A stretch of DNA of 64,000 nucleotides from Alisma plantago-aquatica (lineage: Eukaryota > Streptophyta > Magnoliopsida > Alismatales > Alismataceae), in contig OY856413.1 in the NCBI GenBank assembly GCA_963693085.1, positions 107,005,501 through 107,069,500 on the forward strand. Reading direction: 5' to 3'. The notes under the pieces are model-generated. The model saw only the letters and a program-made list of their open reading frames with translations. It did not search any database and had not been told where the DNA came from. Shown piece by piece: positions 33,978 to 44,704 of this stretch. The first letter of the stretch is position 1. Every line of letters starts with the position of its first letter. Position numbers and translations under genes: made by a program.

Positions 33978-35168
33978 GGACATATGGCTCTCTTTAGGGT
34001 TTCCTAATGTCACTGTCACCCCTGGCTCTTGGCCCGATTGGGCAAAACTTCTAGAACGATCGAAACCACACAAACCCAAGTGGGTTGGGTGCAGAATCAT
34101 CTCATGAACTCAAACAACAGCTTTCCATGTTTGCATATGGTCAGATCTACGAGGAAACATCGATGGAAATATCCCTCTGTTGCGCGGCTCCCTTTCCTGT
34201 TCGGACTCAAGGTAGGAGATGCACAGCTGGTGTTAGATCTTGATCCAATGACTGGCTTCGTCCCTACAATATTCAAATAAATAAATAAAATGTGACATTG
34301 ATGATAATCACAACACTTTTGGGGATTTTGTAAAATCCTTAACTCCCAAACCGAGTGTCTGATTAATCCCAAATTTGGAGGGAAAGTCCATAATGACTTA
34401 ATATATCTCTCTACCAAAAATGGACTCATTATCTCAAAGAAAACGTTACTTTTATTTAATTGCAATATATCTCTTAATTATATATATTTTTCACCTATTT
34501 TCTCTTTCCTTTGCTATTAAATTATTATTTTGAGTTCCTTGAACCTCAAGGAACCTTAATGGCTCAAAATCCCCTCTTAGGAATATTTCCTTAGCATCTT
34601 TCCTTATCTTTCATCCCTTTTCTTATTAACTTACTTTATGTTTATTAAAATGTCTCTTTTTGAGAATTTCTCTTTATCTTTCTTTTTATTTTCCTCATTG
34701 GCATTCCATTTATCATTAGGAATCCTTTGGATACGAAAATCCATCAAGGATAACTCCATTATACCTCTTTTCACTTATTTTCCACATTTCATCATTGTTT
34801 TAAATTTATTTCTTAATAAAGAAATACTTAATTGATCTTTTCTTTTCTTATTGTATTTTTTTTGCTTATTTGGATTCCTTGGGACCCAAGGAACCCAAGA
34901 GGCACAAAATCCACCTTTGGATTTCACTCTTTTGCCTTCTAGAGGTTTCTACATTTTTTCTTTTCTCCATTTCTTATTAATAATGGAGTTTCTTTTGTCT
35001 TTTCCTTGTTATTGGGCCCAATAGCCAATAAAGCCCACAAGTAAATCAACAAGGCTATTTTAAACAAAATTCATGCATTCAATCAAAAGACATAATTATT
35101 TGTTCATTTATCTTTAATATGAGAAATTACATTTCTTAGCAAATGAAACTAAAATTGGGGTTGTAACA

Positions 35169-35173
35169 TTCAT
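35169..35173. repeat. Right TSD of outer solo LTR (TTCAT)
   Basis: Matches 20476-20480. Confidence 0.88.
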
Positions 35174-35999
35174 CATAGCCTTTTGACTTCCTATACATGT
35201 GGCATGGGATAGGGGAATGTCCCGTGTGGAGACTGGGACTAGGGGTATGGAGGAGGAATTGCAAGCTATACGAATTTTGACCATAGTCAAATAGTTGAAA
35301 GTGGCCACCGACAACAGCAGTGGCGTGAAGGGATTTTATTGAGAAATGATTGTTTGTCCATTTTGTAATTATATTGGCTATATTGCGACGTTTGTGAATT
35401 TTGTAGCTCTTAAATTGTAAGTCCGGATGCACTCAATATTTTACCGCAGGTCTAATTCTATTAGCATTAAATTTTAAAAATGTAAATAATCAAAAATATG
35501 AATATAATTTTTTGACATGTCCCTCCCAATAATATATTAAAATTAATTAAAATTCCTTTTCAAAAGTCAAAATTTTCAAAATATGACAAATAGGTAACAA
35601 TAATGTTTAAGAGAAAAATATTAGACTAAAATTTAAGATTTCTAAGATGGTGTCAACATACTAAGATAATATATGACATTTAACCAAAGTAGTTCAAAAG
35701 ATATGCTAGACACCATCATTTTTTCTAATGAGAAGAAATAAGTGAGGATCGACTATGGATTCGAGCCATAGAACATTCATAAAATCAATATAATTTTTCC
35801 CAGCCCGAGCTTTCCTAAAATGAGGGGACAACATTTTAAATGAAGATTGAATAATATCAAATTATATGAAAATTGTGCAAGTAATTATATGTGACTTGAT
35901 TGAATGACCAATTTATAAAAAGATACTAAAAGATAGAAAATAAACTTGTCCTACTCCTGGGATCCAATTTCCAGTATATTACAAATTTGTTCACACCAT
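35174..35999. other. AT-rich intergenic DNA, no gene seen
   Basis: Low-complexity sequence with only short frames. No recognisable domain or repeat boundary. Confidence 0.6.
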
Positions 36000-36470
36000 C
36001 TCAGCAACCCAACTCGACTCCTTCGACTCCACATGCCATCGGTCATGAAGATGAAGATGAGTGATCTTAGCCACATCTTCCAAGGTAGGGGTTAGAACAA
36101 CATCACCAAAATAGAAGGTATGACTCGGAGGATCCCAGAAGTGGATCACCACTTATACCAACTCCCTTACCACAAGGATGTACACCAAATGAAGAAGATG
36201 ATGGGTCACGCCAAATCTAGCCAGCTTGACTTCTTGAGTCTCAAAAATAATTGTGATACAACATCGCATCAAAGACAAAATGGTGGGAGGATGGCACATA
36301 AGTGGGATCTCCCGGAATTCCTTTTCTCCCTTGACCCTGAGTTGTTGGAGACAAGCTATGTTGAAAAGATGAGAAGTACAACCCTATTTAAAGAACAAAC
36401 TGGTGTGTGTCGTATGCACACTAAAATACAAGGAAAAGTCCTAGAGTTTAATCTTCTAAAGAGGTGGTCA
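36000..36470 (-). pseudogene. Plant-mobile-domain (PMD) fragment
   Basis: The minus strand from about 36153 down reads HFWDPPSHTFYFGDVVLTPT then LEDVAKITHLHLHDRWHVES. This is the typical 'FWDP..H.FRFG..ELTPTLEE' opening of plant-mobile-domain / aminotransferase-like proteins, a family shared by host MAIN/MAIL genes and several plant transposons. Upstream the frame is interrupted by stops (for example just before VIHFWDP), and the rest of the domain is absent. It lies next to the PBS-side end of the minus-strand LTR at 36474-38064, so it may be element-borne. The plus-strand 122-codon frame over it is its shadow. Confidence 0.6.
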
Positions 36471-36473
36471 AAT

Positions 36474-38064
36474 TGTTGCAAGCAATAAGTCAACCTTTTG
36501 GTAGTAAGGTATCGAACCAAGGGATGGCAAAAGAAAATAGTTGAAATCTAAAACCAATTGTGAGAACAAGAAAGGAAATATAGATTACCGAGAGTTTGGT
36601 TATTCTAAGAATAGAAAGTAAAATTGGAGAAATAAACTAATTAAGATCAAATGATAAAAGGAACTAGGGGTCTGTAGGACCGCCACCAAAAGTCATGCTT
36701 TACTCAACGAATCAACTCAGAGTTTCAATGATCAAATTAGGACCATGTGGATTCATGTCCATTCAGATGAATATCACGAGGGCCATACTTCTTGCAAATT
36801 GGTTGATCCCAATGTTTGTGGATCCACATCCAACCGTCCAACATGTTACTTTCTGAGATCTCATCCAGAGACATGTCATTACCTGTGGATCGGCTGATCA
36901 CATCACCATGGGATACAACAAACAAGTCGAATGGGTAGAATGGTCATAATCTAAATCAGATGATCGCATTCAAAGATCATGGATGTGTTCTTGTGGGAAT
37001 CTTAGATCTCACCATTCGCACAAAAATATAATCATTCTATGAGAAAAACAAGTATGAGATCATTTGGTAAAAAGATAAGAATCCTAATTAAGGGATTATG
37101 GCTTCATTCTTGTGGAGATCTGCTATTTCATCACTCCACAAGAGTATATCAATCAACCAATGATCTAGGCACAAACTGAATAAAAATCATTCATTTACTA
37201 AAAGAATGTAGTTGAGTACATCAAACAAGAACAAACTATGGGGCCAGTCCCCATGTCCCAATAAGGAACTACTCATATATAATGTAAAGGAACAACACTG
37301 CAAAGAAATCCCAGAGGAAGAGGTAGAAAACGTTATATAACAAGTGATGTCTTTGTCTTTGGAGTCTTCCCTCCTTTTATATGAAGAAAAGAGAGGCAAA
37401 AAACCCTTAAAATGAGACTTTGAGGTGGAGACGGAAATTGGATATGTTGTGACCAAAGTTTGATTGCAATAATGGCCTTCCTAATTTGACTTTTGATTTG
37501 TCTTTCAATGTACTCAATCCACAACATATGAAATTGTCCAACTTTCCTAGTCAAAGCAGTAGACTTTTACAATATTAATTGCTTGGCCCGAATGGAGTGA
37601 TTATTGAGTTGCCTTCTTTTAATATTTTGAACATCTGACTCTCTTTGTGATAGATTTCTGCAACATAAATTTCAAGTGGATTTTTCTCCTATCAAAGGTT
37701 CCAAAGTAGTCCAAAAAATATGATTTTCTTGTAGTAAATTAAATTCTCTTTCCAAAAAAAAAATTCACATTTAGTTTGGAGTTCGTACACAAAATATATG
37801 GTACTTTTGTAGTGAAGTATATATGTATTTTAGGAATTGTGGAAAATTATGCAAACATCTTCCAAAAGTAATTTTGAGAAATTTTTTCTTTTGAAATAAA
37901 TTGTCTATTTTCCTACAAAAGGAACAATTAATCAAATAAAACTCAAATTAAATAGAAAAAAAATAAAACTAAGATTATTAAGTAAAGTATTAAATAGCCA
38001 AAAAAATTGTTGCCAACTATGGATTAAAAATCTACAAAACAAATTGATGAGTTATCACTCATCA
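36474..38064 (-). repeat. Athila/Tat-like LTR, minus strand
   Basis: On the minus strand it starts TGATGAGTGATAACTCATCA (itself an 8-bp inverted repeat, 38045-38064) and ends ...CTTATTGCTTGCAACA. Its tail has the CCCTTGGTTCGATACC...TACTACC wording common to Athila-type LTRs. Upstream on the minus strand lies TTGCTCGAGGACGAGCAA, the conserved block just before the PPT in Athila elements. No tRNA-Asp primer site follows the other end and no second LTR is present, so this is a remnant. The inner (36474) boundary is less certain. Confidence 0.6.
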
Positions 38065-38110
38065 AAATACTTTGAACTTAAAACTTTGCTCGTCCTCGAG
38101 CAACATTGAA
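38065..38110 (-). other. Pre-LTR hairpin block of Athila-like remnant
   Basis: TTGCTCG-TCCT-CGAGCAA (38086-38103) forms a 7-bp stem. The intact Athila at 62279-62298 has GTTGCTCG-AGGG-CGAGCAAC in the same position before its PPT. Confidence 0.65.
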
Positions 38111-39188
38111 TTCAAAGTATTTTCATATAATACTTTTGGCCCATTATCCTTATTTTGATAACACCACTTGTGTCCTTCTACCTTATATGACCAAGCAACC
38201 TTGACTTCCTAGATTCACAAAAAATAATTTTCATATCCACTATTTCAAGATTATTTCAAAACTTGGCTCTATTTCAAGACCTGCAATAAAATATTTTTCA
38301 TATTCCCTTTGTATTTGGTACTCCCGTGTATTATTACAAGTCATTGAATAAGGAGATGACTCAAAGATTTGATGGGGTTATGTAGATTCCCTTGGGCATA
38401 AAAAGTGAGGTTAAAGGAGGTATGGAAGGAAGAAATCTCTCCTCTATTCAACTTGAGACCTTTTTATTTTTTTGTTTTTAGTTACATTGATCGCATGTTT
38501 TGGTGTGCTCTTTTGGAATCTTTTCTTGATGGTATGCCCCTATTAAAATTTACAAGGGGTGTGGATGAAGCAGAAGAGGGGGAAGGGTGCCACCCTGAAC
38601 TTTTTTGGCACTTGGGATTTTTATTTTCTTCTTTTGTATATGGAGAGATAAGAAGGTGATGGATGGGGTGTTGAAAAGACTATTCTTTGTGCAACTCATT
38701 TATCTAAATCTAAGTGCATTGGAAGTATCATGCATTGGGTCAATTAATTCTAAGTTACACAAAATCAAGAAAATTTTCAACTCAATCTATAACTCCAGAT
38801 AAGGAAGCATTATTTTTTAATCCTATCAGTCCTCTACAACTTTCCACCTGTTCTAAGGAATGATGTTAATTCAGTAGGTGATAGGATAATTTCTATCAAC
38901 ATTATAATTTATGTTATAAAAGAAGTTGCATATTTAAGGGGTTATTTGATGAACATGTATATCATCATGGCCAACTAGATAAAGGACGTTTGACTACATA
39001 ATGACAAAAAGTAAAGGAAAAATTTTGAAACATTTATAGCTAAACTGCATAATATAATGGAAATTGTAAGAAATTTAAGATAGAGTGCGTGGAACGAGTA
39101 TGTACAACTCACTTCCACCCCTAAGTTAAAAAAATTCTCATGTCAAGCAAAACTTAAATTTTGGAATGGAGGAAAGAAAAGTATGGAG
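38111..39188. other. Probable 3' untranslated part of Athila-like remnant; no gene seen
   Basis: AT-rich sequence upstream (minus strand) of the LTR. Short plus frames at 38405-38802 have no recognised domain. Confidence 0.4.
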
Positions 39189-39193
39189 ATCAC
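39189..39193. repeat. Left TSD of LARD (ATCAC)
   Basis: Identical to 48366-48370, directly outside TGTAA...TTACA termini. Confidence 0.93.
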
Positions 39194-39496
39194 TGTAAAG
39201 ACCAAGTCTCTACTAAAAACATGATAAACAAAAACACAAAAAGTATGGCAGCGGAAGAATTAAATCTTGACATTATTCAAAAATGTATAAAGAGTACATT
39301 ATAAAATTTTCCCAAATGGGAGTACAACTTTATACAAGCAACTACAAGGATCTAGGTAGAGGAAGACTTAGACTAATACAACATTGTCTCCAAACAAACT
39401 ATTTAAAACATATAAGCAACTATGATCATATACTATATGTTCTTCATCTTCTATCCTTAGCCTTAGGTTCACCAAGCTTCCATGCGCACTCTGATC

Positions 39497-40505
39497 CTAA
39501 CCTGGATGGTTGGGGTCATCCAGCAAGAGAAAGATAAAAGGTATGTGTTAATAAAAATGGATAGGACAAATAATAATAAAAAGCTTTGCAATATAAAAGA
39601 TTCTCTACAATAAGAGATTTCAAAAGAAATGAGGCAAATATATGAATATGAGAGAGAGAAACTGCCACATTTAAATATCAACAATTATCACATTTGCATG
39701 AATATAAATTATGACTCAACGTCCTCTCAATGTAGGGTGAGGCACCTACCGGACCTCACCAATGGCAGGGGGACTAAAACCCCAGTGCCTAAAAAGTGGC
39801 AGGGGGAATAAAACCCCAGTGCCTAATATATAAAATGGCAGGGGGACTAAAACCCCAGTGCCCGGCAGGAGGACTAAAACCTCAGTGCCCTGTGGGTGGT
39901 TTGTACTCATGTACACTACATTGTCAATTGGCCAATAACTATATCATGCATAAACGTTCACTTGGCAGTAGAGTGAAAAGCAACAATAAGATGCAACAAG
40001 CATTGGGAATAAAACCCAAATAAATAATCTCAATCATCATGCCATCATAGGAAACATCATTATACAAGAATTCCAACAAGTAAAGGAGTCAACAAGGAAC
40101 AACATTATTCAATGTTTCCAAATATCTCAAAAGGATGATCCACATAGTCAAATAACAAGATTAAGGAATTACACTCAAATGAGCCACAAGATCAATCACA
40201 ATATATATAAGATTTCCAAGTATTTCAAAAGATGAGCCAACATAGGCAACAATAAGATTCACATAATTCAACTGAATGAACCACAATGGGAATATAAGCA
40301 TAAAATAAGTAAAGAGTCAATAGATACAATTAGAGGGATAATCAGGCTAGCACAATCATGAGTGTGGGGTTGGAAAAGTTCCCAACTGAGGAATAGGTAG
40401 TTTGCACAATTACAATAGGATCCACATACATAAAATAGGCTTCACATATTCAAATAGGGGCACATACAAAATAGGGCTCACATACAAAAATAGGTTTTCA
40501 CATAC
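39497..40505 (-). other. Intron-like module in LARD 3' LTR
   Basis: On minus: donor TAAG/GTATGTG (intron from 40505) and acceptor CATCCAGGTTAG/GATC (ends 39497), 1009 bp. A perfect CTGGATG (39502-39508) / CATCCAG (39517-39523) hairpin sits just before the acceptor, where the nested element has its CCGAC/GTCGG hairpin. Splicing is inferred. Confidence 0.45.
39736..39889 (-). repeat. Hairpin array in LARD LTR
   Basis: GGTGAGG (39736-39742) pairs with CCTCACC (39754-39760). Four 26-bp units follow (39764-39789, 39798-39823, 39837-39862, 39864-39889). Each has outer GGCA/TGCC and inner GGGG/CCCC arms around ACTAAAA. In unit 4 the inner arms are GAGG and CCTC, a change in both arms that keeps pairing. 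Copies lie at +5511 in the other LTR. Confidence 0.8.
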
Positions 40506-42853
40506 CTTAGATATAAACATTACCATCATATCCACCAAACAGATAGCAAACCATCCATATATCCTAGTTATAAACATAACACATGCATTAATATATATAA
40601 AGACATAAATCATAAGAAAACCCTAATTTTACAAAACTACGATTTAGAGCTCAAAACCAAGTCCAAACGATTACTCATAATCTCCTGATTAAGAAAACAT
40701 ATCTTATTATATAAAACAGAGTTAAAATGAATTAATTATGTATTTTAAAACAATTACATATTAAAAATGCCATTCAAAGTAAACTTCGGAAAATCCTTGA
40801 GAATCAGGTCTCAAAACCCACAAAATCAAATTCTACATTAAAAATCCTTTCCATCGACTATTTATTCATATTTTTCTGATAAAGGATCGATTTACTATGA
40901 ATTAGTAAACCTGACCAATCAGAAATTAGGAAAACCATAGTGTGACATGTATTTAAACCGAAATGTAATTCGATGTAAATAACAGGGGAAAAGACTAAAC
41001 TACCCTTGCATAATAAATCAAACCAAATAAAAATACGAGGGCATATCAGTCATTGTACAATTCCATTGCTTTGCCAATGAGAAACAAAAAGAGAAGGGGA
41101 AAGGACGAGATTGCCCCTGTGGAATAAAATCCTCCTTTTAGCAAGGGAGTGGGCACCCTGGTCATATCCTGACCAGGTATGCTCCAGCCCGCTTCCATGG
41201 TGAGTCGTAGAACCAAGGGATCAGATCCTCGATCAGCTTTGAGAGCTAGAGGCTGCATCGCTGAAAACTGGAATCGCTGGTGAGTTCGCCAACTTTTCCA
41301 GATCAGTCTGATCCCGCTATTGGGTTCTCTGTGGCACAGGAACCCCAAGAAGGAACCTTCCCACTGATGAGAACATGGGAAGAGGACACGCAGCCGAAAC
41401 CATCGAAAACTCGAAGAAAAAACTTCGAATGAAGACTCCTACAGGATCACGGAGGCAAATCGTAGAGAATGCAGGTTTCGGTGAGGGCGGAGGAGCAAGG
41501 AAACGCAAACACGGTCGGTGGCGGCGGATCTCACCGGCGGTCTATAGGACCCGGTGTTCCAAAGCACCACGAGGAAAACAGGGAGTAGGGGAAGGAAGCC
41601 GAGGCTCCGTAGGTGCTTACCGAGGTCCCAATTGGACCAAAGGTGACCGGAGGCGTCGGTGCGTGGCCGAGGTTGCCGGAAAAAAAAATGGAGTAGGGCG
41701 GGGAGATCGGGGGTACCTCGGACCGAATTGGAAGAGGAGGAAGAAAGGTAACAGCCCGAGGGTTGTTTTCCAGGCTTCCGGTAGGTAATAGGGTGGATTT
41801 ATCCCACTCTGTAACCCCTCCGCGAAGAGGAGGCAGAGAGCCCAGTTGGGCGTTTTGCACACAGAGCGAGAGAGACGATGAGTGGGTGCTCAAAATGATA
41901 GGAATTGAAAGCCGAAGCCGTTGGAGGAAAAATCAAAAGAAACGGTTCCGAGAGGAGGGAGAACGGATTGCGGGAGTGTAGGGGCGCCGATCTGCTGTGA
42001 AACGGCCGGCCAGCTGGAGGAAGAAGACGCTATCGAGGTCGTTAGATCAAATCGAGATCGAATACCAGCCGTTGGATGGAGCGCTTAAGGTGAAAGGGGC
42101 GTGTGACAGAGAAAAATAACGGAACTATAGCGTTACAAATCAAATACATGAAATCGATTAAAACACTTTAATCACACTATAATAAAAGCTTATAAAATGC
42201 ATTAGAGGGGTCAAATCAACTCCAAACAACACCAAATTTGAACCATAGGCTCATAATGACGAAAACTACAATGCTATATAATTAGATTCTCGTTTAATGC
42301 ATAATATGGCCATTAATAAATATATGGCTCATAAAAGAGTATAATAATATATTAAAATCAAGGAATTATATGAAAAAGCCTATTAGTGAGAAACATGTGA
42401 GTAAATTCGACATATAAAACACATTAGGGTACAAATACTCATTACTCAACAAAATAACATATTAATGTGAACTAAAATCATATTTTGAGGAGAGAGAAAC
42501 GATAAAGGTTAATATACACATATATGAACTCAAATACACATTATTAATAATATATTTATCCAAAAAGATCCAAATAAATATAATCTACTATATAATCTCA
42601 TTAATGACCAAAATTACAACATTAACCCTAACTTATCTCCCAATGTGGGATATTTGTGCAAACACCCCTTCATTTACATAAATGAGGGTAAATAGTGATT
42701 TCAACATCAAATTGTGCTCAAATTGTACAAGGAGTCCAAAAATGATTATAAAGGATGGGAAATTTATGGAAAAGGTCCAAATGGACTCGAAGGTCAAGAA
42801 AAGCTCAAAAGTGGGTAAATTGCAGGGAAGACCCTGAGATTCAGTATGTTACA

Positions 42854-42870
42854 GCACATCACCCCTTAAA
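42854..42870 (-). promoter_or_regulatory. Polypurine tract of LARD
   Basis: On minus: TTTAAGGGGTGATGTGC abutting the LTR start TGTAACATAC, preceded by GGGGACGAAATCCTC. Confidence 0.7.
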
Positions 42871-44689
42871 GAGGATTTCGTCCCCGAAATCACAACAAGA
42901 GGAAAGAGAGGGTGAGTGTGTAACATCCCAACCATAAACAACTAGATTATAACCCTTAATCTAGGGTACCACATAAAACCCACATAAGTTAGGTATTACT
43001 AAGGTTTCCACAAAACCTATAGCCTTTTATCAAACTCAAACTAACATCTTGTTGCATAAACTCTATCATGAAAAGGCAGCATATCTATTATACTAACACT
43101 TGTGCCATATTTTATTACATCTTAACATCTGAATATGTGTATTATGGATATCTCCCTCATTAAGGGTTTTAAGCACAATTAGGGTTTACAAGGCCATTAC
43201 AACCTATATTAAACCGATCCCAACAACAATTAATGTATTAGGTCAAAACCTAAATAACTCAATATTATTACCCAACAACTACATCATGTGAGATTGTGCC
43301 ATATAATTTTATCCAACAAATTATTACTCTAATCACAAGTCTAAGGGTATATGGCTTATCTCCAAGCTACATGTGGTCACAACATCTAACATACTCATAT
43401 CCATGGCATCACTAATCATTTTCTCTCGCAACACTAATTACTATGAATTAACCTCACATTATATGAATCTAATTACTCATTATCCTATTAATGATTTTAT
43501 CCATAAACCAGTAAGATGATCAATAAGATGTATTTTAATCAACAAGGTGCTATGCCTAACATGTGTTGCTAATTAGGTCACAACTATGACTAAGTGATTA
43601 TAATCCATTTACATGCATTAAGGTATATCATGTGATGACACCTAATGTCACTAATGTGTCAAGAAAGGCATGAAGGGTATATATGTACATATTTTGTCAA
43701 GGCTAGATGATTACATCCTAGGGTTTAGGTCAACATGACCCTAACATGATAAAGCATCCTTAGGGTGTATTTTATCATACACATTTTATCATTAGGGTGA
43801 CTTAATCCAAACTATGTATATCTACATATGAACAATTAATGATTATGTGCATCAAGAGTATATTAAGGTTCGAGCATAAGGATTACATGACTTATCCATT
43901 TGTGTATTATCAAACAAGATGAATTACAAACATATTAGGTTTATTAAACTCTAAACACATAAGCTCTCTATTCCCATGTCTAAGGAGTTAGAGTTTCTTG
44001 ATTTCAAGGCATTGAGGGATTCCAACCCCCTAAAGAGGATTTCGTCCTCGAAATCAACAACTCCAAAATCTAACAAGGTACTAACACTACCTTTCCACTC
44101 AAAAGGTTGACTAAGTCAAACTACTCTAAGGGTATAAGATCCAACACTAAAAGTTTTACTAAACTCTATCTTCCAACTCAAGGTATAACATAGGGCATAG
44201 GGTACACCAAACCCTAAACATAGAAATCTAAGACTCATATATGGTACTTAGGGATTACAAGATGATTTTTGTTTGAGAAAAGAAATCAAATCATCATATA
44301 AGGATTCTAAGGTTATTCAACAATAAGGCAATATGTCTAAAGGTAGACTATTTTGAGTTGTCCGTTTCAGATCAGGCCAGGCCAGGTCATATGAGCTCAA
44401 GAGTCCTCGTGACCAAGCTAGTGGGGCGGAGGAAAATATTGCCAGCCCCCAAGCTCTGACCCTTTCTAGACACCATCACTTCAACTTCTTGCTCTAATAG
44501 CTACTCAATTAGACAATTCACCAAAAAGTTGACAAATTTTATTTTTAATTAATTATTATTAGGATACTAAATCTAACTTTCATGCTAGGTCAACTCTAAG
44601 GTGAAAAACTAGCTAAAGGGAAACTATATAAGATAAGGGTTCTATCTAGGAGACAATTTTGAACTAGTCAAGAATCCGACTACCTTGAT
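42871..44689 (-). other. Non-coding core of LARD
   Basis: No ORF with recognisable domain. A leader block near the primer site (44401-44474: GGCGGAGGAAAATATT, CCCTTTCTAGACACC) matches the leader of the nested element at 24789-24862. A second copy of the pre-PPT block (GAGGATTTCGTCCTCGAAATC, minus reading) is at about 44035-44056, in addition to the functional one at 42871-42892. TGTAACATCCCAACC at 42918 looks like an LTR terminus. Confidence 0.7.
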
Positions 44690-44701
44690 GCTCTGATACC
44701 A
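44690..44701 (-). promoter_or_regulatory. Primer-binding site, initiator tRNA-Met
   Basis: GCTCTGATACCA on plus is TGGTATCAGAGC on minus, three bases inside the LTR at 44705. Confidence 0.95.
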
Positions 44702-44704
44702 TGC

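Larger units (their letters stand above)
20481..35168 (-). mobile_element. Minus-strand solo LTR (3.36 kb) split by an 11.3-kb element
   Basis: Plus-strand ends are TGTAATGACCCCGACTCC (20481) and GGGGTTGTAACA (35168), with TTCAT on both sides. Removing 21148-32467 and one GGTAG joins 20481-21147 to 32473-35168 as one continuous LTR of about 3363 bp. Read on the minus strand it has the family order: TGTTACAACCCC start, purine-rich U3, TATAAAT (33971-33977), GC-rich leader, telo-box-rich AT tract, CAG/GTATGTTG donor, hairpins, TTTTAG/GTAC acceptor and CTCCCTTAATTGTGGGTTACC end. No internal region remains outside the nested element. The host LTR and guest element belong to the same broad family but are clearly diverged. 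Confidence 0.9.
39194..42853 (-). repeat. 3' LTR of LARD
   Basis: Plus-strand edges TGTAAAGACC and ATGTTACA. Contains an intron-like module (40505 down to 39497), hairpin repeats (39736-39889) and a GC-rich block (about 41050-42110) matching the leader position of the sister LTRs. Several frames of 100-137 codons in the GC-rich block are non-homologous to anything I recognise. Confidence 0.94.

Noticed and set aside
36120..36488. 122-codon plus-strand ORF
   Set aside because: Antisense shadow of the plant-mobile-domain fragment, which shows family wording on the minus strand.
39764..39889. CRISPR-like or tandem repeat array
   Set aside because: Units are 26 bp with 1-14 bp of AT-rich spacing, inside a plant LTR; no spacers. 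They are hairpin repeats, not CRISPR.
41375..41893. Overlapping 120-137 codon frames on both strands, duplicated at 46.9-47.4 kb
   Set aside because: They are the GC-rich leader of the two LARD LTRs. Frames differ between copies (frameshift in the K-rich part) and no domain is recognisable.
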